From the NCBI RefSeq assembly GCF_027571405.1, contig NZ_CP092968.1:3060001-3124000 (forward strand): a stretch of DNA of 64,000 nt. Direction: 5' to 3'. Positions 34,374 to 43,365 of the stretch are shown one piece after another. Below the pieces are notes generated by a model. It had not been told where the DNA came from. It made no database searches and saw only the letters and a program-made list of their open reading frames with translations. The stretch's first letter is position 1, and every line of letters begins with the position of its first letter. Source of the stretch: Methylocystis parvus OBBP (GTDB lineage Bacteria; Pseudomonadota; Alphaproteobacteria; Rhizobiales; Beijerinckiaceae). The position numbers and the translations under genes were made by a program.

Positions 34374-34452
34374 GAGCGCCGCGACGACGCGGCGCCCTCC
34401 ATGTCGAAAAGGTAAGGTGTGAAAGCTTGCATGGCGCGCAAGCGAGCCCGCA

Positions 34453-34692
34453 TCAGCCGCAGACCCAAACCCAGCCGGCATAGCCAGAACGCCAGCAGGA
34501 GCCGCCATAGGGATACCAGCTCCCGCTCCACCAGCGGCCGCCGCCCCAGCCCCAATGCGGGCCATGCCAATTGCCATGCCAACCATGTCCGCCATGCCAA
34601 CCGCCATGGCCGCCCCAGCCATGCGCGAAAGACGCCGTCGGGAAAGCGAGCGCGCTGGCGATCGCTGCGATGAAAGCAAGTTTACGCAACAT
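34453..34692 (-). CDS. Small exported Gly/His/Trp-rich protein
   Basis: A signal peptide (MLRKLAFIAAIASALAFPTASFA) precedes a mature part of about 56 residues made almost entirely of Gly, His and Trp (HGWGGHGGWHGGHG... HWGWGGGRWW) and ending with two cysteines near the C-terminus. Similar proteins occur in many alphaproteobacteria without known role. The histidines suggest metal binding, which is inference. It is convergent with tamB. Confidence 0.8.
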   Translation of the reverse strand: MLRKLAFIAAIASALAFPTASFAHGWGGHGGWHGGHGWHGNWHGPHWGWGGGRWWSGSWYPYGGSCWRSGYAGWVWVCG

Positions 34693-34847
34693 TTTTCCGC
34701 TCCTTCATTCGAACCGAGTTCGATGCGGCAGGAACCGGGGGAAAGATGCGCCCCTCCGCGACTTGGGGCTGTGCGGCGCCGCACATGCCGGGTCGAGGCA
34801 GGCTCTTCAGCCTTTCGAGCGCTATCGGCCGCTTCATCGATTGAGGC

Positions 34848-35252
34848 TCACGGCGCGGCGCAGATTTCCCTGGCGAGGGCCTGATAGAAGGGCGGGATCT
34901 TGGACCATGTCTCTTTGGCGGGATAGGCGCTGCGCATCTCGCCGGTCGCCATGCGTCCCGAAAACCAGCTCCCGCCGCCCGATCGATAAGCGCTTTTGGC
35001 GCAATCGAAGCTCGCGGTTTCGATCTCCGACAGACCTTTTTCCGGAAGTTTGAAGTCGACCGCCTGCGGCGAATGGGGATCGTAATCCGTCAAGGCTCGC
35101 ACGAATATCGCGCCGCCATCCGTCCTCTCGCGCGAGGCGGGATCGAGATAGATCCTGGAGAAGCCGTCCTGCCAGACGAGCCGCCATTCGGCGCGGGCGG
35201 CCGAGACGAAGAAGACAGACGCAAGAATGAGGAGAAAAGCGCTCTTTCGCAT
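34848..35252 (-). CDS. Exported protein similar to surface-adhesin E family
   Basis: ATG 35252 begins a signal peptide, MRKSAFLLILASVFFVSAARA, and the mature protein of about 113 residues starts EWRLVWQDGFSRIYLDPAS. The pattern of a tryptophan-led strand, a tyrosine/aspartate hairpin, a central FVRALTDYDPHSPQ segment and two distant cysteines resembles the small surface-adhesin E domain. That assignment is tentative. The gene is divergent from the two-helix membrane protein at 35336. Confidence 0.65.
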   Translation of the reverse strand: MRKSAFLLILASVFFVSAARAEWRLVWQDGFSRIYLDPASRERTDGGAIFVRALTDYDPHSPQAVDFKLPEKGLSEIETASFDCAKSAYRSGGGSWFSGRMATGEMRSAYPAKETWSKIPPFYQALAREICAAP

Positions 35253-35335
35253 ATCCTGACTCTGTCCTCTCAATGCGGCAGTTTGTCGGCTTGCCTCAAA
35301 AAGCGCAAAGCGAAACGTCTGGAGCAAAGCGAGCA

Positions 35336-35611
35336 ATGGCCTTTTCCTTGAGCGAGCTCGTATCCGCGCTTTTCAACGGCGCGCCGACGCCCGAAGCGAC
35401 GGAGCGCTACACCGCGCAGATCACCGCGCTCATCTCGCTCTATATTTGCTTCATCGCCATTTTCCTTGTCGGATTGTACATCCGTGCGGTTAAGAAGCGG
35501 CCTGGGCGGGAAGAAGGCCGTCTCTTCAAGATCTGGATCGCCTGGTCGCTGATCTTTTCGATTTTGACGATGGCGGCCGGTCTGATCTATTTTCTCGCAG
35601 CGGCGAATTGA
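35336..35611 (+). CDS. Small membrane protein with two transmembrane helices
   Basis: The 91-residue product (ATG 35336, MAFSLSELVSALFNG) has two hydrophobic segments, ALISLYICFIAIFLVGLYI and IWIAWSLIFSILTMAAGLIYF, joined by a basic loop RAVKKRPGREEGR. I recognise no family. It lies about 185 bases ahead of a response-regulator gene on the same strand. Confidence 0.65.
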   Translation: MAFSLSELVSALFNGAPTPEATERYTAQITALISLYICFIAIFLVGLYIRAVKKRPGREEGRLFKIWIAWSLIFSILTMAAGLIYFLAAAN

Positions 35612-35796
35612 TTGCCACAGCCGAGGCCGAGGCGGGCTTTCGCTTCCGCGCCTTCGCCCGTTTTCTAAAATATTTCTGTAATATTTCTCTCCGGATCCTC
35701 GCCAAAAGCTACCCTCGGGACATGCGGCGCCAGAGGCGGTATAGGCAGAGTTTGCGTCTCGAAGCGTTTCGCCCGTTTGAAAGGTTCGAAATCGGC

Positions 35797-36516
35797 ATGA
35801 GCAATCGCAGTGCGGTCCTCCTTGTGGAGGATGACGCGGAAATCAGCGAACTGATCTCCTTGTATTTGGAAAACAATGGAATGTCCGTAACGCGCCTCGC
35901 AACCGGCGAGGGGCTCGACGCCAAATTGACCGGCGGCGCGTTCGATCTTTTGATACTCGACCTCAATCTGCCAGGAGAGGACGGATTTTCCATCTGCCGT
36001 CGCGTGCGGGCGGCGCATGACATTCCGATCATCATCGTCACGGCGCAGGGCGAGGACGTCGACAAGATACTCGGGCTCGAAATGGGCGCCGACGACTATG
36101 TGGTGAAGCCCTTCAACTCACGCGAACTGCTCGCGCGCATCCGCGCCGTGCTCCGCCGCGCCGAACCGCAAAGCCAGGCGGCGGGGACCTTGCCGAGCCA
36201 ATCCTTCCTGTTTCTGGGATGGCGCGTCAATCTTCTGTCGCGCGAAGTCGTGTCGCCCAGCGGGATCAAGGTCGCAATGACCGGCGCCGAATTCGATCTT
36301 CTGCACGCCTTCTGCGAGAACCCCAATCGCGTGCTCACCCGCGATCAGCTCATCAATATGACGCATGGCCCCACGGCCGGCCCCTATCAGCGCAGCATCG
36401 ACGTCTTGATCAGCCGTCTGCGCCAGAAGCTGGAGAAGGATCCGAAGAACCCCGCAATGATTCAGACCGTGCGCTCGGAAGGCTATATGCTCTCCGCTCC
36501 GGTCTCCCGCGCGTAG
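35797..36516 (+). CDS. OmpR/PhoB-type response regulator
   Basis: The receiver domain (1-120) has the acidic pair in LLVEDDAE, the phospho-acceptor Asp in LLILDLNLPGEDGFS, Thr in IIVTAQGED and Lys in DYVVKPFNSREL. A winged-helix DNA-binding domain follows (about 135-235) with TGAEFDLLHAFCENPNRVLTRDQL and SIDVLISRLRQKLEKDPKNP. ATG 35797 gives 239 residues. No histidine kinase is adjacent, so it is an orphan here and its signal is unknown. Confidence 0.94.
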   Translation: MSNRSAVLLVEDDAEISELISLYLENNGMSVTRLATGEGLDAKLTGGAFDLLILDLNLPGEDGFSICRRVRAAHDIPIIIVTAQGEDVDKILGLEMGADDYVVKPFNSRELLARIRAVLRRAEPQSQAAGTLPSQSFLFLGWRVNLLSREVVSPSGIKVAMTGAEFDLLHAFCENPNRVLTRDQLINMTHGPTAGPYQRSIDVLISRLRQKLEKDPKNPAMIQTVRSEGYMLSAPVSRA

Positions 36517-36615
36517 ATCTAAAGAGAGGCGCGGGCGCGCTCGCCGAACCGGGCTGGCGCACGATGGGCCGCCACAATGGTTTCGGCCTCGGCCGGCCCA
36601 TCATGCGTTCGAGGC

Positions 36616-36876
36616 TCAGATGCCCTGGCGCTTGGTCGAGCCGCTCGTCCCCTGATCGGTCGCGCCGCCCTGATCGAGGTTCTGCGGGCTGGAGCCCTGG
36701 TTCTGTCTGGAGCCCGTGTCCTTGTTCTGCATGGACTTGCTGCTGCCATATCTTTCCTGCTCCATCCCGCGCGCGTGATGGCGATGATATTTGGAGCAGT
36801 GATGCGCATAGGCCGTCGCCGGGCCGAAGGCGAGAAGAGGCGCCACAAGCGCAGCCGCCACGAATTTCCTGTTCAT
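36616..36876 (-). CDS. Small exported protein, Gln/Asn/Ser-rich
   Basis: ATG 36876 begins a signal peptide, MNRKFVAAALVAPLLAFGPATAYA, followed by a histidine cluster (HHCSKYHRHHARG) and a low-complexity polar tail (GSRQNQGSSPQNLDQGG). The product has 86 residues. Function unknown; the histidines could bind metal. It stands alone between the response regulator and the AAA ATPase genes. Confidence 0.65.
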   Translation of the reverse strand: MNRKFVAAALVAPLLAFGPATAYAHHCSKYHRHHARGMEQERYGSSKSMQNKDTGSRQNQGSSPQNLDQGGATDQGTSGSTKRQGI

Positions 36877-37016
36877 TGTGCTCTCCCATCGATTCTCCGG
36901 CGCCGCCGGATCGTTAGGAACTAGGCGAACAGGACTCCAAGACAAGCGTCGCGCATGTCCGCCCGATCGCCGCGCGAGGCGAACGCGCGCGAGGCGTCGT
37001 GGTTCGGGGCGCGCCC

Positions 37017-38726
37017 TCAGGCGGCCTTCGCCTTCAGTGGCGCGATGTCGAGTCCTCGGAAGATCGCGCAGCGCTGGAAAGCCGCAAGGTCCGGAGGCGT
37101 GTTTTTCTGGTGGCAGAATTTCGCGACGAGCTTTGCGAGCCCCTTGATGTCGCGGCCGCTCGCCTGCGGGAAGACGTCGACCAGCGCATCGACCAGCTTT
37201 TCGTCGAGCGCGAGATTGAACTGCTCCGCCATGACGCGCCAAATGCGCCGCCGCGCGTCGGCGTCGGGGGGATAATATCGGATGAGCGCGATGCAGCGGG
37301 AGACGATCGCTTCGTCGATGTCGTCGACGCGATTGGTGGTGAGAAAGAGCAGCCCGTTGAAATATTCAAGCACGCGCAGGAAGACGCCGACCACGGCGTT
37401 CATGGCGATATTGTCGTCGCGCCGCTTGATATAGACGTCGGCTTCGTCGATCAGCATCACCGCGCCCCAGCGCTGGGCGCGCGTCAGGATTTCCTTGAGC
37501 GCGGTCTCCATGGCGGCGACGTTCAATCCGAGCTGGCCGGAATGCACGCGATAGAGCGGGCGCTGGATGATCTCGGAATAGACTTCCGCCGTCAGCGTCT
37601 TGCCGACGCCGGGCGGTCCCGCGCAGAGGACCGTAGTGCCGCCGGACTTGCCTTGCACGATGTCCTCCATCAACACGTCCATTTCGGCCGTGAGGATGTC
37701 GATGAGGTCCGTCTGCTCCGGCGGAAGAACGAGCTTCTGCTTGAGCGCGGGCTTGTATTCATAAGGCCGCATCTGGTCGACATGCACCCAGAGATATTGA
37801 TGCAGGTCGAGATGGAACATGAACAGGTAAGGATGCACCGGAATGCGGGTGAAGAGGCCCTTGGGTATCTGCGCCTGAAGCTCCGCGATCTCGTCCTCGG
37901 CGGCGAAGCGATTGCTTTTGCCGGCCTTGCGCAGGAAGTGCCCGAGGATGTCGCCCGGCGCCTCCAGCGTCAGGCTGCGAGCCGAGAGCACGCCCTCGTC
38001 ATTGACGAGCCGCGCTTCGCCGCCGCTCGTCGAGAGCACCACAATATCCTTGCGCGACCAATCCGTGTCGCGATGCGTCGCATTGGGATCCTCCGCGTGA
38101 AAGCCGACACCCGTGCCCCCGAATTGCTGGCCGTAACGCCCGCGCCATTCGAAATAGGTTTCGCTCGAGGCTTCGAAGGCCGCGACAAGATCCGGCGTCT
38201 CGTGCAGAAAGCCCTTGGCGGCGAGAATTTCGCTCACCGTGCGTCCCGCAATGTCGCTCGCCATGACGCGGATGACATTGGATTGCAACGTGCCCTTGGC
38301 GTTGGCCTTCAGCTCGATCATGATCTTGCCGGCCTCGTCATTGGACGACGGCACGTAATCGAGACGGATGATGAGATAGGGGAGCGGCCGCGCGGCGACG
38401 TTCGCGGTGAAGAGCCAGCCATGGATCGGATTGGCGGTGAGATAGCGCACCAGCGCCGGCAGCACCTCTTCGAGATCGACGCTTTCGAAGCGCGGACCCT
38501 CAGCCGCGAGCGCGGCGCGAAGCATGGCGAGCTGAGCGGCGCGGGCGCGCGCCTCAGGTCCCTCGCGCCGGTAGCGGTCTTCGATAAAGTCGAGCTCCTC
38601 TCCCGTGAGATGCGCAAGGTTCACTTCCACGCGATCGCTGAAGCGCAATTGCGTGGCGAGCGCCGCGTGAGCGGGAAAGCGCTCAATCAGGGCTTCGACA
38701 TGGCTTTTCTCGATTTCGATATTCAT
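37017..38726 (-). CDS. AAA ATPase with uncharacterised N-terminal region
   Basis: The 569-residue protein has about 350 residues of unrecognised sequence (MNIEIEKSHVEALIERFPAH...), then one AAA module: Walker A GPPGVGKT at about residue 370, Walker B VMLIDEADVYI near 425, sensor-1 region FLTTNRVDDIDEAI and an arginine-finger candidate in SRCIALIRYY. Such a build suggests a remodelling or chaperone ATPase with a substrate-specific head. Its ATG overlaps the stop of the SagB-type gene upstream (ATGA), so the two are made together. Confidence 0.85.
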   Translation of the reverse strand: MNIEIEKSHVEALIERFPAHAALATQLRFSDRVEVNLAHLTGEELDFIEDRYRREGPEARARAAQLAMLRAALAAEGPRFESVDLEEVLPALVRYLTANPIHGWLFTANVAARPLPYLIIRLDYVPSSNDEAGKIMIELKANAKGTLQSNVIRVMASDIAGRTVSEILAAKGFLHETPDLVAAFEASSETYFEWRGRYGQQFGGTGVGFHAEDPNATHRDTDWSRKDIVVLSTSGGEARLVNDEGVLSARSLTLEAPGDILGHFLRKAGKSNRFAAEDEIAELQAQIPKGLFTRIPVHPYLFMFHLDLHQYLWVHVDQMRPYEYKPALKQKLVLPPEQTDLIDILTAEMDVLMEDIVQGKSGGTTVLCAGPPGVGKTLTAEVYSEIIQRPLYRVHSGQLGLNVAAMETALKEILTRAQRWGAVMLIDEADVYIKRRDDNIAMNAVVGVFLRVLEYFNGLLFLTTNRVDDIDEAIVSRCIALIRYYPPDADARRRIWRVMAEQFNLALDEKLVDALVDVFPQASGRDIKGLAKLVAKFCHQKNTPPDLAAFQRCAIFRGLDIAPLKAKAA

Positions 38727-40324
38727 TTCGAACGCCGCTCTTCGGGATAGGGAGGAAGGGTGAGGATGCGCGCATCCTCCACGGCGCCGCCGACCGTGAA
38801 ATGATAGACATCCTGAAAGCGCATGTCGCCGGCCGGAAGGCCGAGGAAAGCGTGAACTTCGTCGTCGAAGAAGCAGCCAATGCCCGTCCCGGCCAGGCCG
38901 GCCGCCGTCGCCCAGAGATAAAGGACCTGGCCGATCAGCCCCGCCTCCCAGTGCAGTCGGCGATAGGCGAAGGCGCCTTCCTCTTCGAGCGCGCGTTCGA
39001 AATCGGCGATCATCGCCACGCTGAAGCAGCCTTTGCCGGCGATCGGCTGCAGACAGGCGGCCCGCGTCGCCTCGCGCTCGACGCCGCCCGCGCGCAGACG
39101 AAACAGCGGAAGATCGGCGAGGCCTGTCGGCGCCCATGCGAAGTCGCAAGAGCACGCCGCGCGCAGACGCGCGGCCATGCCGTCGTCGCGCGCGAGAACA
39201 TAGAGTCCCGGCTCCAGCCCGTCGATGCGATGCGCGTAAATGATAAGCGCCAGCCGCGGCGGCCAGGGGAAGGCGGAGAGTAGCGGCGCCGCCCCCGGCA
39301 GGGTCGCGGCGAGCATATGTTGGAATGTCTTCAATGGCAGCGTCGAGACGCCGTCCATACGCTGCACGCTGCGTCTTGCGCGCACGACGTTCCCAACAGG
39401 CGGACCGGCGAATGCGGACGCCGGCGCGATGGATGCGTGGTCGAGCGGAGGAGTGGCGGGCTTGTGGGTCAGCCGGATCGCGCGGTCGATGATCGGCCAT
39501 CCGTCATGATCTTCGCTGAGACGATTGGCGGCGCCGTGAAAGCTGTGCGGCGCCCGGATAAGCGCCTCGAGATCGAAGAGGGGAAGCGCCGCGTCGCCGG
39601 TCGCGAGCCACAGCAGAATATCCGGGCGCTCTTCCTCGCGGCGATGGAAGGCGTCGGCGCGGTTCAGGCCGATCAGCGCCGCGATGTCATCGTCGGACGG
39701 AAAGGCGAGCGCCTGTACGCGCCAGCCAAGGGCGGCGGCGGCCTGCGCCACGCTCCCGATGGCGTGTCCCGCGTCAAGTTGGCAATAGCGGAAGGCGCGC
39801 TCGCCATATTTCCACGCTTCCCGCCAGGGCACGGCGCTGAGCGCGACGAGAAAGCCGTCCTCTGGAAGCATGCGCGCGGCTTCATAGCGCGCGCGCTCTT
39901 CGAGACCATGCGCCAATGGCGCGTAATGAAACAGGCAGGCGGCGTCGCTGACGCCGTCGAGCGCATTCGCCAAGAGATAGGCTTCGGTCGGATGAAGATT
40001 GCCCGATGACGGATTGTTGCGCACCGCCCAAGTCGATCCTTCGACGCTCTTCCAAGCGCTCAGGCCGAAAGCAAGCTCCAGAAACAGGCCGAGAGAGCGC
40101 CGATCGAGCGGCGCGGCGACGGGCGCAGGACCCGGAAAGGCGGCGCCCGGCCCCTCGCCCAATGGCAGCTCGATCAGCCTCGCGCCATCGAAGCGACGAT
40201 AGGGCGAAGGCTGCGAGGTCCAGTCCAGAAAGGCGGGGCCGAGCGCATAACGCGACGGCGCGTGCTTGGTCCGCGCATGGTAGCCGCGAATATCGGTCGG
40301 CAGCCCGTCCGGATGCGCGTTCAT
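38723..40324 (-). CDS. SagB-type tandem nitroreductase / dehydrogenase
   Basis: The protein opens with YHARTKHAPSRYALGPAFLDW, a phrase typical of SagB/ThcOx-type oxidoreductases, and contains two nitroreductase-like halves (about 60-275 and 305-520). The first has RNNPSSGNLHPTEAYLL, the FMN-site type motif, and the second has CLQPIAGKGCFSVAMIADFE and GIGCFFDDEVHAFLGLP. Known relatives oxidise azoline rings in peptide natural products with FMN. No YcaO cyclase or obvious precursor peptide is nearby. ATG 40324 is chosen (533 residues); an in-frame ATG at 40399 is possible. Confidence 0.85.
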   Translation of the reverse strand: MNAHPDGLPTDIRGYHARTKHAPSRYALGPAFLDWTSQPSPYRRFDGARLIELPLGEGPGAAFPGPAPVAAPLDRRSLGLFLELAFGLSAWKSVEGSTWAVRNNPSSGNLHPTEAYLLANALDGVSDAACLFHYAPLAHGLEERARYEAARMLPEDGFLVALSAVPWREAWKYGERAFRYCQLDAGHAIGSVAQAAAALGWRVQALAFPSDDDIAALIGLNRADAFHRREEERPDILLWLATGDAALPLFDLEALIRAPHSFHGAANRLSEDHDGWPIIDRAIRLTHKPATPPLDHASIAPASAFAGPPVGNVVRARRSVQRMDGVSTLPLKTFQHMLAATLPGAAPLLSAFPWPPRLALIIYAHRIDGLEPGLYVLARDDGMAARLRAACSCDFAWAPTGLADLPLFRLRAGGVEREATRAACLQPIAGKGCFSVAMIADFERALEEEGAFAYRRLHWEAGLIGQVLYLWATAAGLAGTGIGCFFDDEVHAFLGLPAGDMRFQDVYHFTVGGAVEDARILTLPPYPEERRSK

Positions 40325-40476
40325 CGCGACGGTCGTCTCGGGCGGGCACGAATTTTGATCTGCATCGCCGGCGGGTCCTTGTAAGCCTCGACGCGCCATT
40401 CAAGAAGGGCGCCCGTCAGGCCGACGACGTGAACAAGATTGGAAATCAGCTATTTGCTGAGAGGGTGCGTTGGGCC

Positions 40477-40797
40477 ATGTCCGGAAAATTCAGTCTGACC
40501 GTTTCCGCCCATGGCGCTTTTGGCGGATTGGCGACATTGCGCCTCGGCGATCAGCCGCCGCGGCGCTTCACCTTCCAGGAGGCGTCGATCGTCGCCCGCG
40601 CGCTGGAGGCCGTCGCATTGGGGGTGAGCCCGGAGCGGCATATCTATATGAGCCCGATTGCGAGCGACCATGATTTCGACGCGCGCGTCGAGGCGGAGGG
40701 TCTCGTCGTCGCTTGCGAGGGTCATCCGGATGTCGCTCTCTCCTGGCCCGAGGCGACGGAGCTCGCGCATGCGCTGAAGGCGGCGGCGGGGGAGTGA
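40477..40797 (+). CDS. Small hypothetical protein (106 residues)
   Basis: ATG 40477 gives MSGKFSLTVSAHGAFGGLATLRLGD; a GTG at 40465 is a possible alternative. The protein is compact and soluble, alternating strands and helices, with no motif I recognise. It reads divergently from the SagB-type gene with a gap of about 150 bases, so a functional link to that operon is possible but unproven. Confidence 0.6.
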   Translation: MSGKFSLTVSAHGAFGGLATLRLGDQPPRRFTFQEASIVARALEAVALGVSPERHIYMSPIASDHDFDARVEAEGLVVACEGHPDVALSWPEATELAHALKAAAGE

Positions 40798-40920
40798 CGC
40801 GAAAATGCGCTGGCGCCAAGGCCCGCCGCGATCTTTCCCGTTCCCGTCCTCGACTTGCGCAATGTGCGAGCGAATGAGTGGAAACAGCGAGCAGATGCGG
40901 CCAGTTCCCTTATGGAGGCC

Positions 40921-41139
40921 TCAGCGTTTCTTGCCGCTGAACTGACGCCGGCACGCGGGAGAAAGAGACTTGATATGCTCTTTCAGGCAATTCTCCACGG
41001 CGAGCGCGTCGGGCTCGGCCGAGGCGCATAAGCGGTGCGAGTCTTTCTCGCAGGCGGCCCGCTGCTTCGACGTTCCTTGCGCCATCGCCGGATAAAGCAG
41101 CAAGGCGGAGAAAAGGGGGATCAGAAATAATTGGCGCAT
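40921..41139 (-). CDS. Small exported cysteine-rich repeat protein
   Basis: ATG 41139 begins a signal peptide (MRQLFLIPLFSALLLYPAMAQ). The mature part of about 50 residues has the four-cysteine pattern RAACEKDSHRLC ... ENCLKEHIKSLSPACRRQF, the layout of the Golgi-GLG1-type cysteine-rich repeat found in small periplasmic alphaproteobacterial proteins. Two disulfides are likely. Role unknown. Confidence 0.75.
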   Translation of the reverse strand: MRQLFLIPLFSALLLYPAMAQGTSKQRAACEKDSHRLCASAEPDALAVENCLKEHIKSLSPACRRQFSGKKR

Positions 41140-41263
41140 GGTTCGCCTCCGGTTTGCGCGAGGTCGCGTCCAGACAAGCGTGAACCTGGATCGAATCTGA
41201 AGGATAGCAAGCGCGAGCGTGCAAACGCGTTCGCCGTCGCGCACGCAGAGGCGAGGCGATCGG

Positions 41264-42013
41264 CTATCCCGCGGTCAAGCCGCCGTCGACCGTATAAAGC
41301 CCGCCCGTCATGAAGCTCGCGCGCTCCGAGGCGAGGAAGCAGACAAGCTCCGCGACCTCTTCGGGCGTGCCGACGCGCTGCAGCGGATGCAGCGCCGCCT
41401 CCTCGGTCCAGGCTGCGGCGGGGTCGTCGGCCTGCGAGAAAATCGCTTCCGTCAAAGGCGTGCGGATCGTCGCGGGACAAACGGCGTTGACGCGGACGCC
41501 ATAGGGGGCGAGGTCGAGCGCCATGCTCTTCGTCATCTGCCCGAGAGCGCCTTTCGTCAGCCCATAGGCGAAGGAGCGTCTCTTGCCGATCAGCGCCTGA
41601 TCGGACGCCATGATGACGATCGCGCCTTTCTTTTGCGCGACGAGCTTCGGCGCCGTTTCTCGAAGCGTGTTGATCACGCCCATGAGATTGACGTCGAGCA
41701 CGAAGCTCAGTTCGTCGTCCTCAATGTCGAGGATCGAATTGACGCGATGCACGCCGGCATTGGCGAAGACGGCTGCGAGCGGACCAAAGCGTCGCTCCGT
41801 TTCCTCTATGGCGCGGCGCTGGTCGTCGCGCCGGCGCACGTCGCCTTCGATGAAGAAGATCTGCGCGCCGTCCGCCGCTTCCAAAGCGCGGCCCTCTTTC
41901 GCATTGAGATCGAAAACGCCGACCCCGAAGCCGTCGCAGGCGAAAGCGCGCGCCGCGGCGGCGCCGATGCCGGCGCTTCCACCGGTGATGAAAACGGATC
42001 GTGTCGCCGTCAC
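41264..42013 (-). CDS. Short-chain dehydrogenase/reductase
   Basis: A 249-residue classical SDR: TGGSAGIGAAAARAF at the N-terminus, ANAG, catalytic Ser in IVIMASDQAL, the YGLTK motif, and the C-terminal signature FLASERASFMTGGLYTVDGG. The NAD-binding acidic residue in VFDLNAKEG suggests NAD preference. The closest styles are 3-oxoacyl reductases and sugar or alcohol dehydrogenases; the substrate is not clear. No operon partner is visible. Confidence 0.9.
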   Translation of the reverse strand: MTATRSVFITGGSAGIGAAAARAFACDGFGVGVFDLNAKEGRALEAADGAQIFFIEGDVRRRDDQRRAIEETERRFGPLAAVFANAGVHRVNSILDIEDDELSFVLDVNLMGVINTLRETAPKLVAQKKGAIVIMASDQALIGKRRSFAYGLTKGALGQMTKSMALDLAPYGVRVNAVCPATIRTPLTEAIFSQADDPAAAWTEEAALHPLQRVGTPEEVAELVCFLASERASFMTGGLYTVDGGLTAG

Positions 42014-42024
42014 GCCGTTCCGCC

Positions 42025-42282
42025 TCAGCGAAGCCTGCGCAAATGGCAGGTCTTCACGCTTCCGCCGGCCTTGTCCGCGCGCATGCGGCAGCCGGCGTTG
42101 CGCGGTTCGTGGTCATAGAGATGCACGACGGCGCGATGGTTTCGGTCGAAAGTCTGGTGAGAGAAGTCATGGCCGCCGACATAGACATTTTTGCCGAAGC
42201 GGACCTCGCCCTGCGCGCAACCCGTCAGGACGAAAATCAGCGCCGCGGTCCTTGCGGCTCCAGCTACGATGTTTGTCGCCAT
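42025..42282 (-). CDS. Small putative lipoprotein
   Basis: ATG 42282 gives a signal peptide ending in LIFVLTGCAQGE, a lipobox-like LTGC, so the mature protein would be lipid-anchored at that cysteine. The 85-residue product has several histidines and cysteines (GGHDFSHQTFDRNHRAVVHLYDHE is not a motif I recognise). It lies just after the terminator of the outer-membrane barrel gene and just before the SDR gene on the same strand. Confidence 0.6.
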   Translation of the reverse strand: MATNIVAGAARTAALIFVLTGCAQGEVRFGKNVYVGGHDFSHQTFDRNHRAVVHLYDHEPRNAGCRMRADKAGGSVKTCHLRRLR

Positions 42283-42320
42283 ATCGAGCAAGCTCCCGAA
42301 CCGTGGAGCGCGACAATAGC

Positions 42321-42351
42321 AAAAAGCCCGGCCTTGCGGACCGGGCTTTTT
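42321..42351 (-). terminator. Intrinsic terminator of the outer-membrane barrel gene
   Basis: AAAAAGCCCGG and CCGGGCTTTTT form a near-perfect stem around CCTTGCGGA, with a T-run on the minus strand. It lies about 50 bases after the stop of the barrel gene; by symmetry it could also work on the plus strand. Confidence 0.93.
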
Positions 42352-42399
42352 CTGTTGCGGTTTGGGGGGCGCGGCGAGACCGCGCCGTCCGGCGCCTGA

Positions 42400-43206
42400 T
42401 CAGTATGAGGTCAGGGCCGGAGCCGCCCCCCAGTTGAAGTGATAATTCACGCCGGCGCGCACGACATGATATTGCGGATGGCGGCGATAGCCCCAATTGC
42501 CGCCGAACCAGCCCTGCGTGCCGCCGCTGGAGAGATCGGTGAAGAGATATTCGCCCTTGACCGACCAGTTGGGCATGAACATCCACTCGGCGCCGCCGCC
42601 GACCGTCCAGCCCGTGCGGGTGTTGCTGTAGCCCGTGAACTGACCCTGCACGCCGCCATAGGCGAAGCCGCCCGTCGCATAAACGAGGAAGGCCGGCGTG
42701 AAGAGGTAGCCGGCGCGGGCGCGCACCGTGCCGAACCAGTTGAGCGCGACGCCGGTATTGCCGCCGGGGGCGAGAGGCGCGAGAAGCCCGCCGGGCGTGA
42801 CCGGGCTCGGATAGACTGCCCAGGACTTGTTGCCGCCCGACTGCATGCTGGTGCCCTGGAAGTCGGTCTCGAGGCCGAAGACCAGCGACGCCATCTGATA
42901 ATTGTAGCCGATCTGACCGCCGCCCACGACGCCGCCGGCGCTGCTGCCGCCGTTTGACGAGCCGGGCAGGAGCCAGAGGCCGCCCGCGACCGGGTCGGTA
43001 TAGGGCGTGAGATTGGCGTTGTTGATGCTATTGGCGCTCCAGCCGCCGCCAATATTGAGGCCGGCATAGAAGCCCGTCCACGTCATGACCGGCGGCGGGG
43101 GAATATAAGCGGGCGGGGCTTTGCGATAGGGCAGGTCGGCGGCGAGCGCCGAGCCGGACGCGGCGGTCGCAAGGAGGGCGACGGCGGCGAAATTGAACAT
43201 ACGCAT
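42400..43206 (-). CDS. Outer-membrane beta-barrel protein (Omp25/31 type)
   Basis: A signal peptide (MRMFNFAAVALLATAASGSALA) is followed by DLPYRKAPPAYIPPPP, the standard proline-rich start of alphaproteobacterial Omp25/Omp31-like proteins, then WTGFYAGLNIGGGW and an eight-strand barrel with ARAGYLFTPAFLVYATGGFAYGG and WSVKGEYLFTDLS. The C-terminus VNYHFNWG... fits. The protein has 268 residues and is probably abundant, given its own strong terminator and AT-rich upstream region. Confidence 0.93.
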   Translation of the reverse strand: MRMFNFAAVALLATAASGSALAADLPYRKAPPAYIPPPPVMTWTGFYAGLNIGGGWSANSINNANLTPYTDPVAGGLWLLPGSSNGGSSAGGVVGGGQIGYNYQMASLVFGLETDFQGTSMQSGGNKSWAVYPSPVTPGGLLAPLAPGGNTGVALNWFGTVRARAGYLFTPAFLVYATGGFAYGGVQGQFTGYSNTRTGWTVGGGAEWMFMPNWSVKGEYLFTDLSSGGTQGWFGGNWGYRRHPQYHVVRAGVNYHFNWGAAPALTSY

Positions 43207-43365
43207 AGTGAGACACTCCGTTACGCTTGCGCGGACGCGCTGCGATCGACGTAATCGACCCGCCCAAAATTAAGCCTAAAAGGAGTTAATTTTTTGCGTT
43301 GCCGCCGAGACCAGCAGCAACTCCCGCGCGAGGAATCGAACGATCGAATTTCTCGCGAATGCGCG

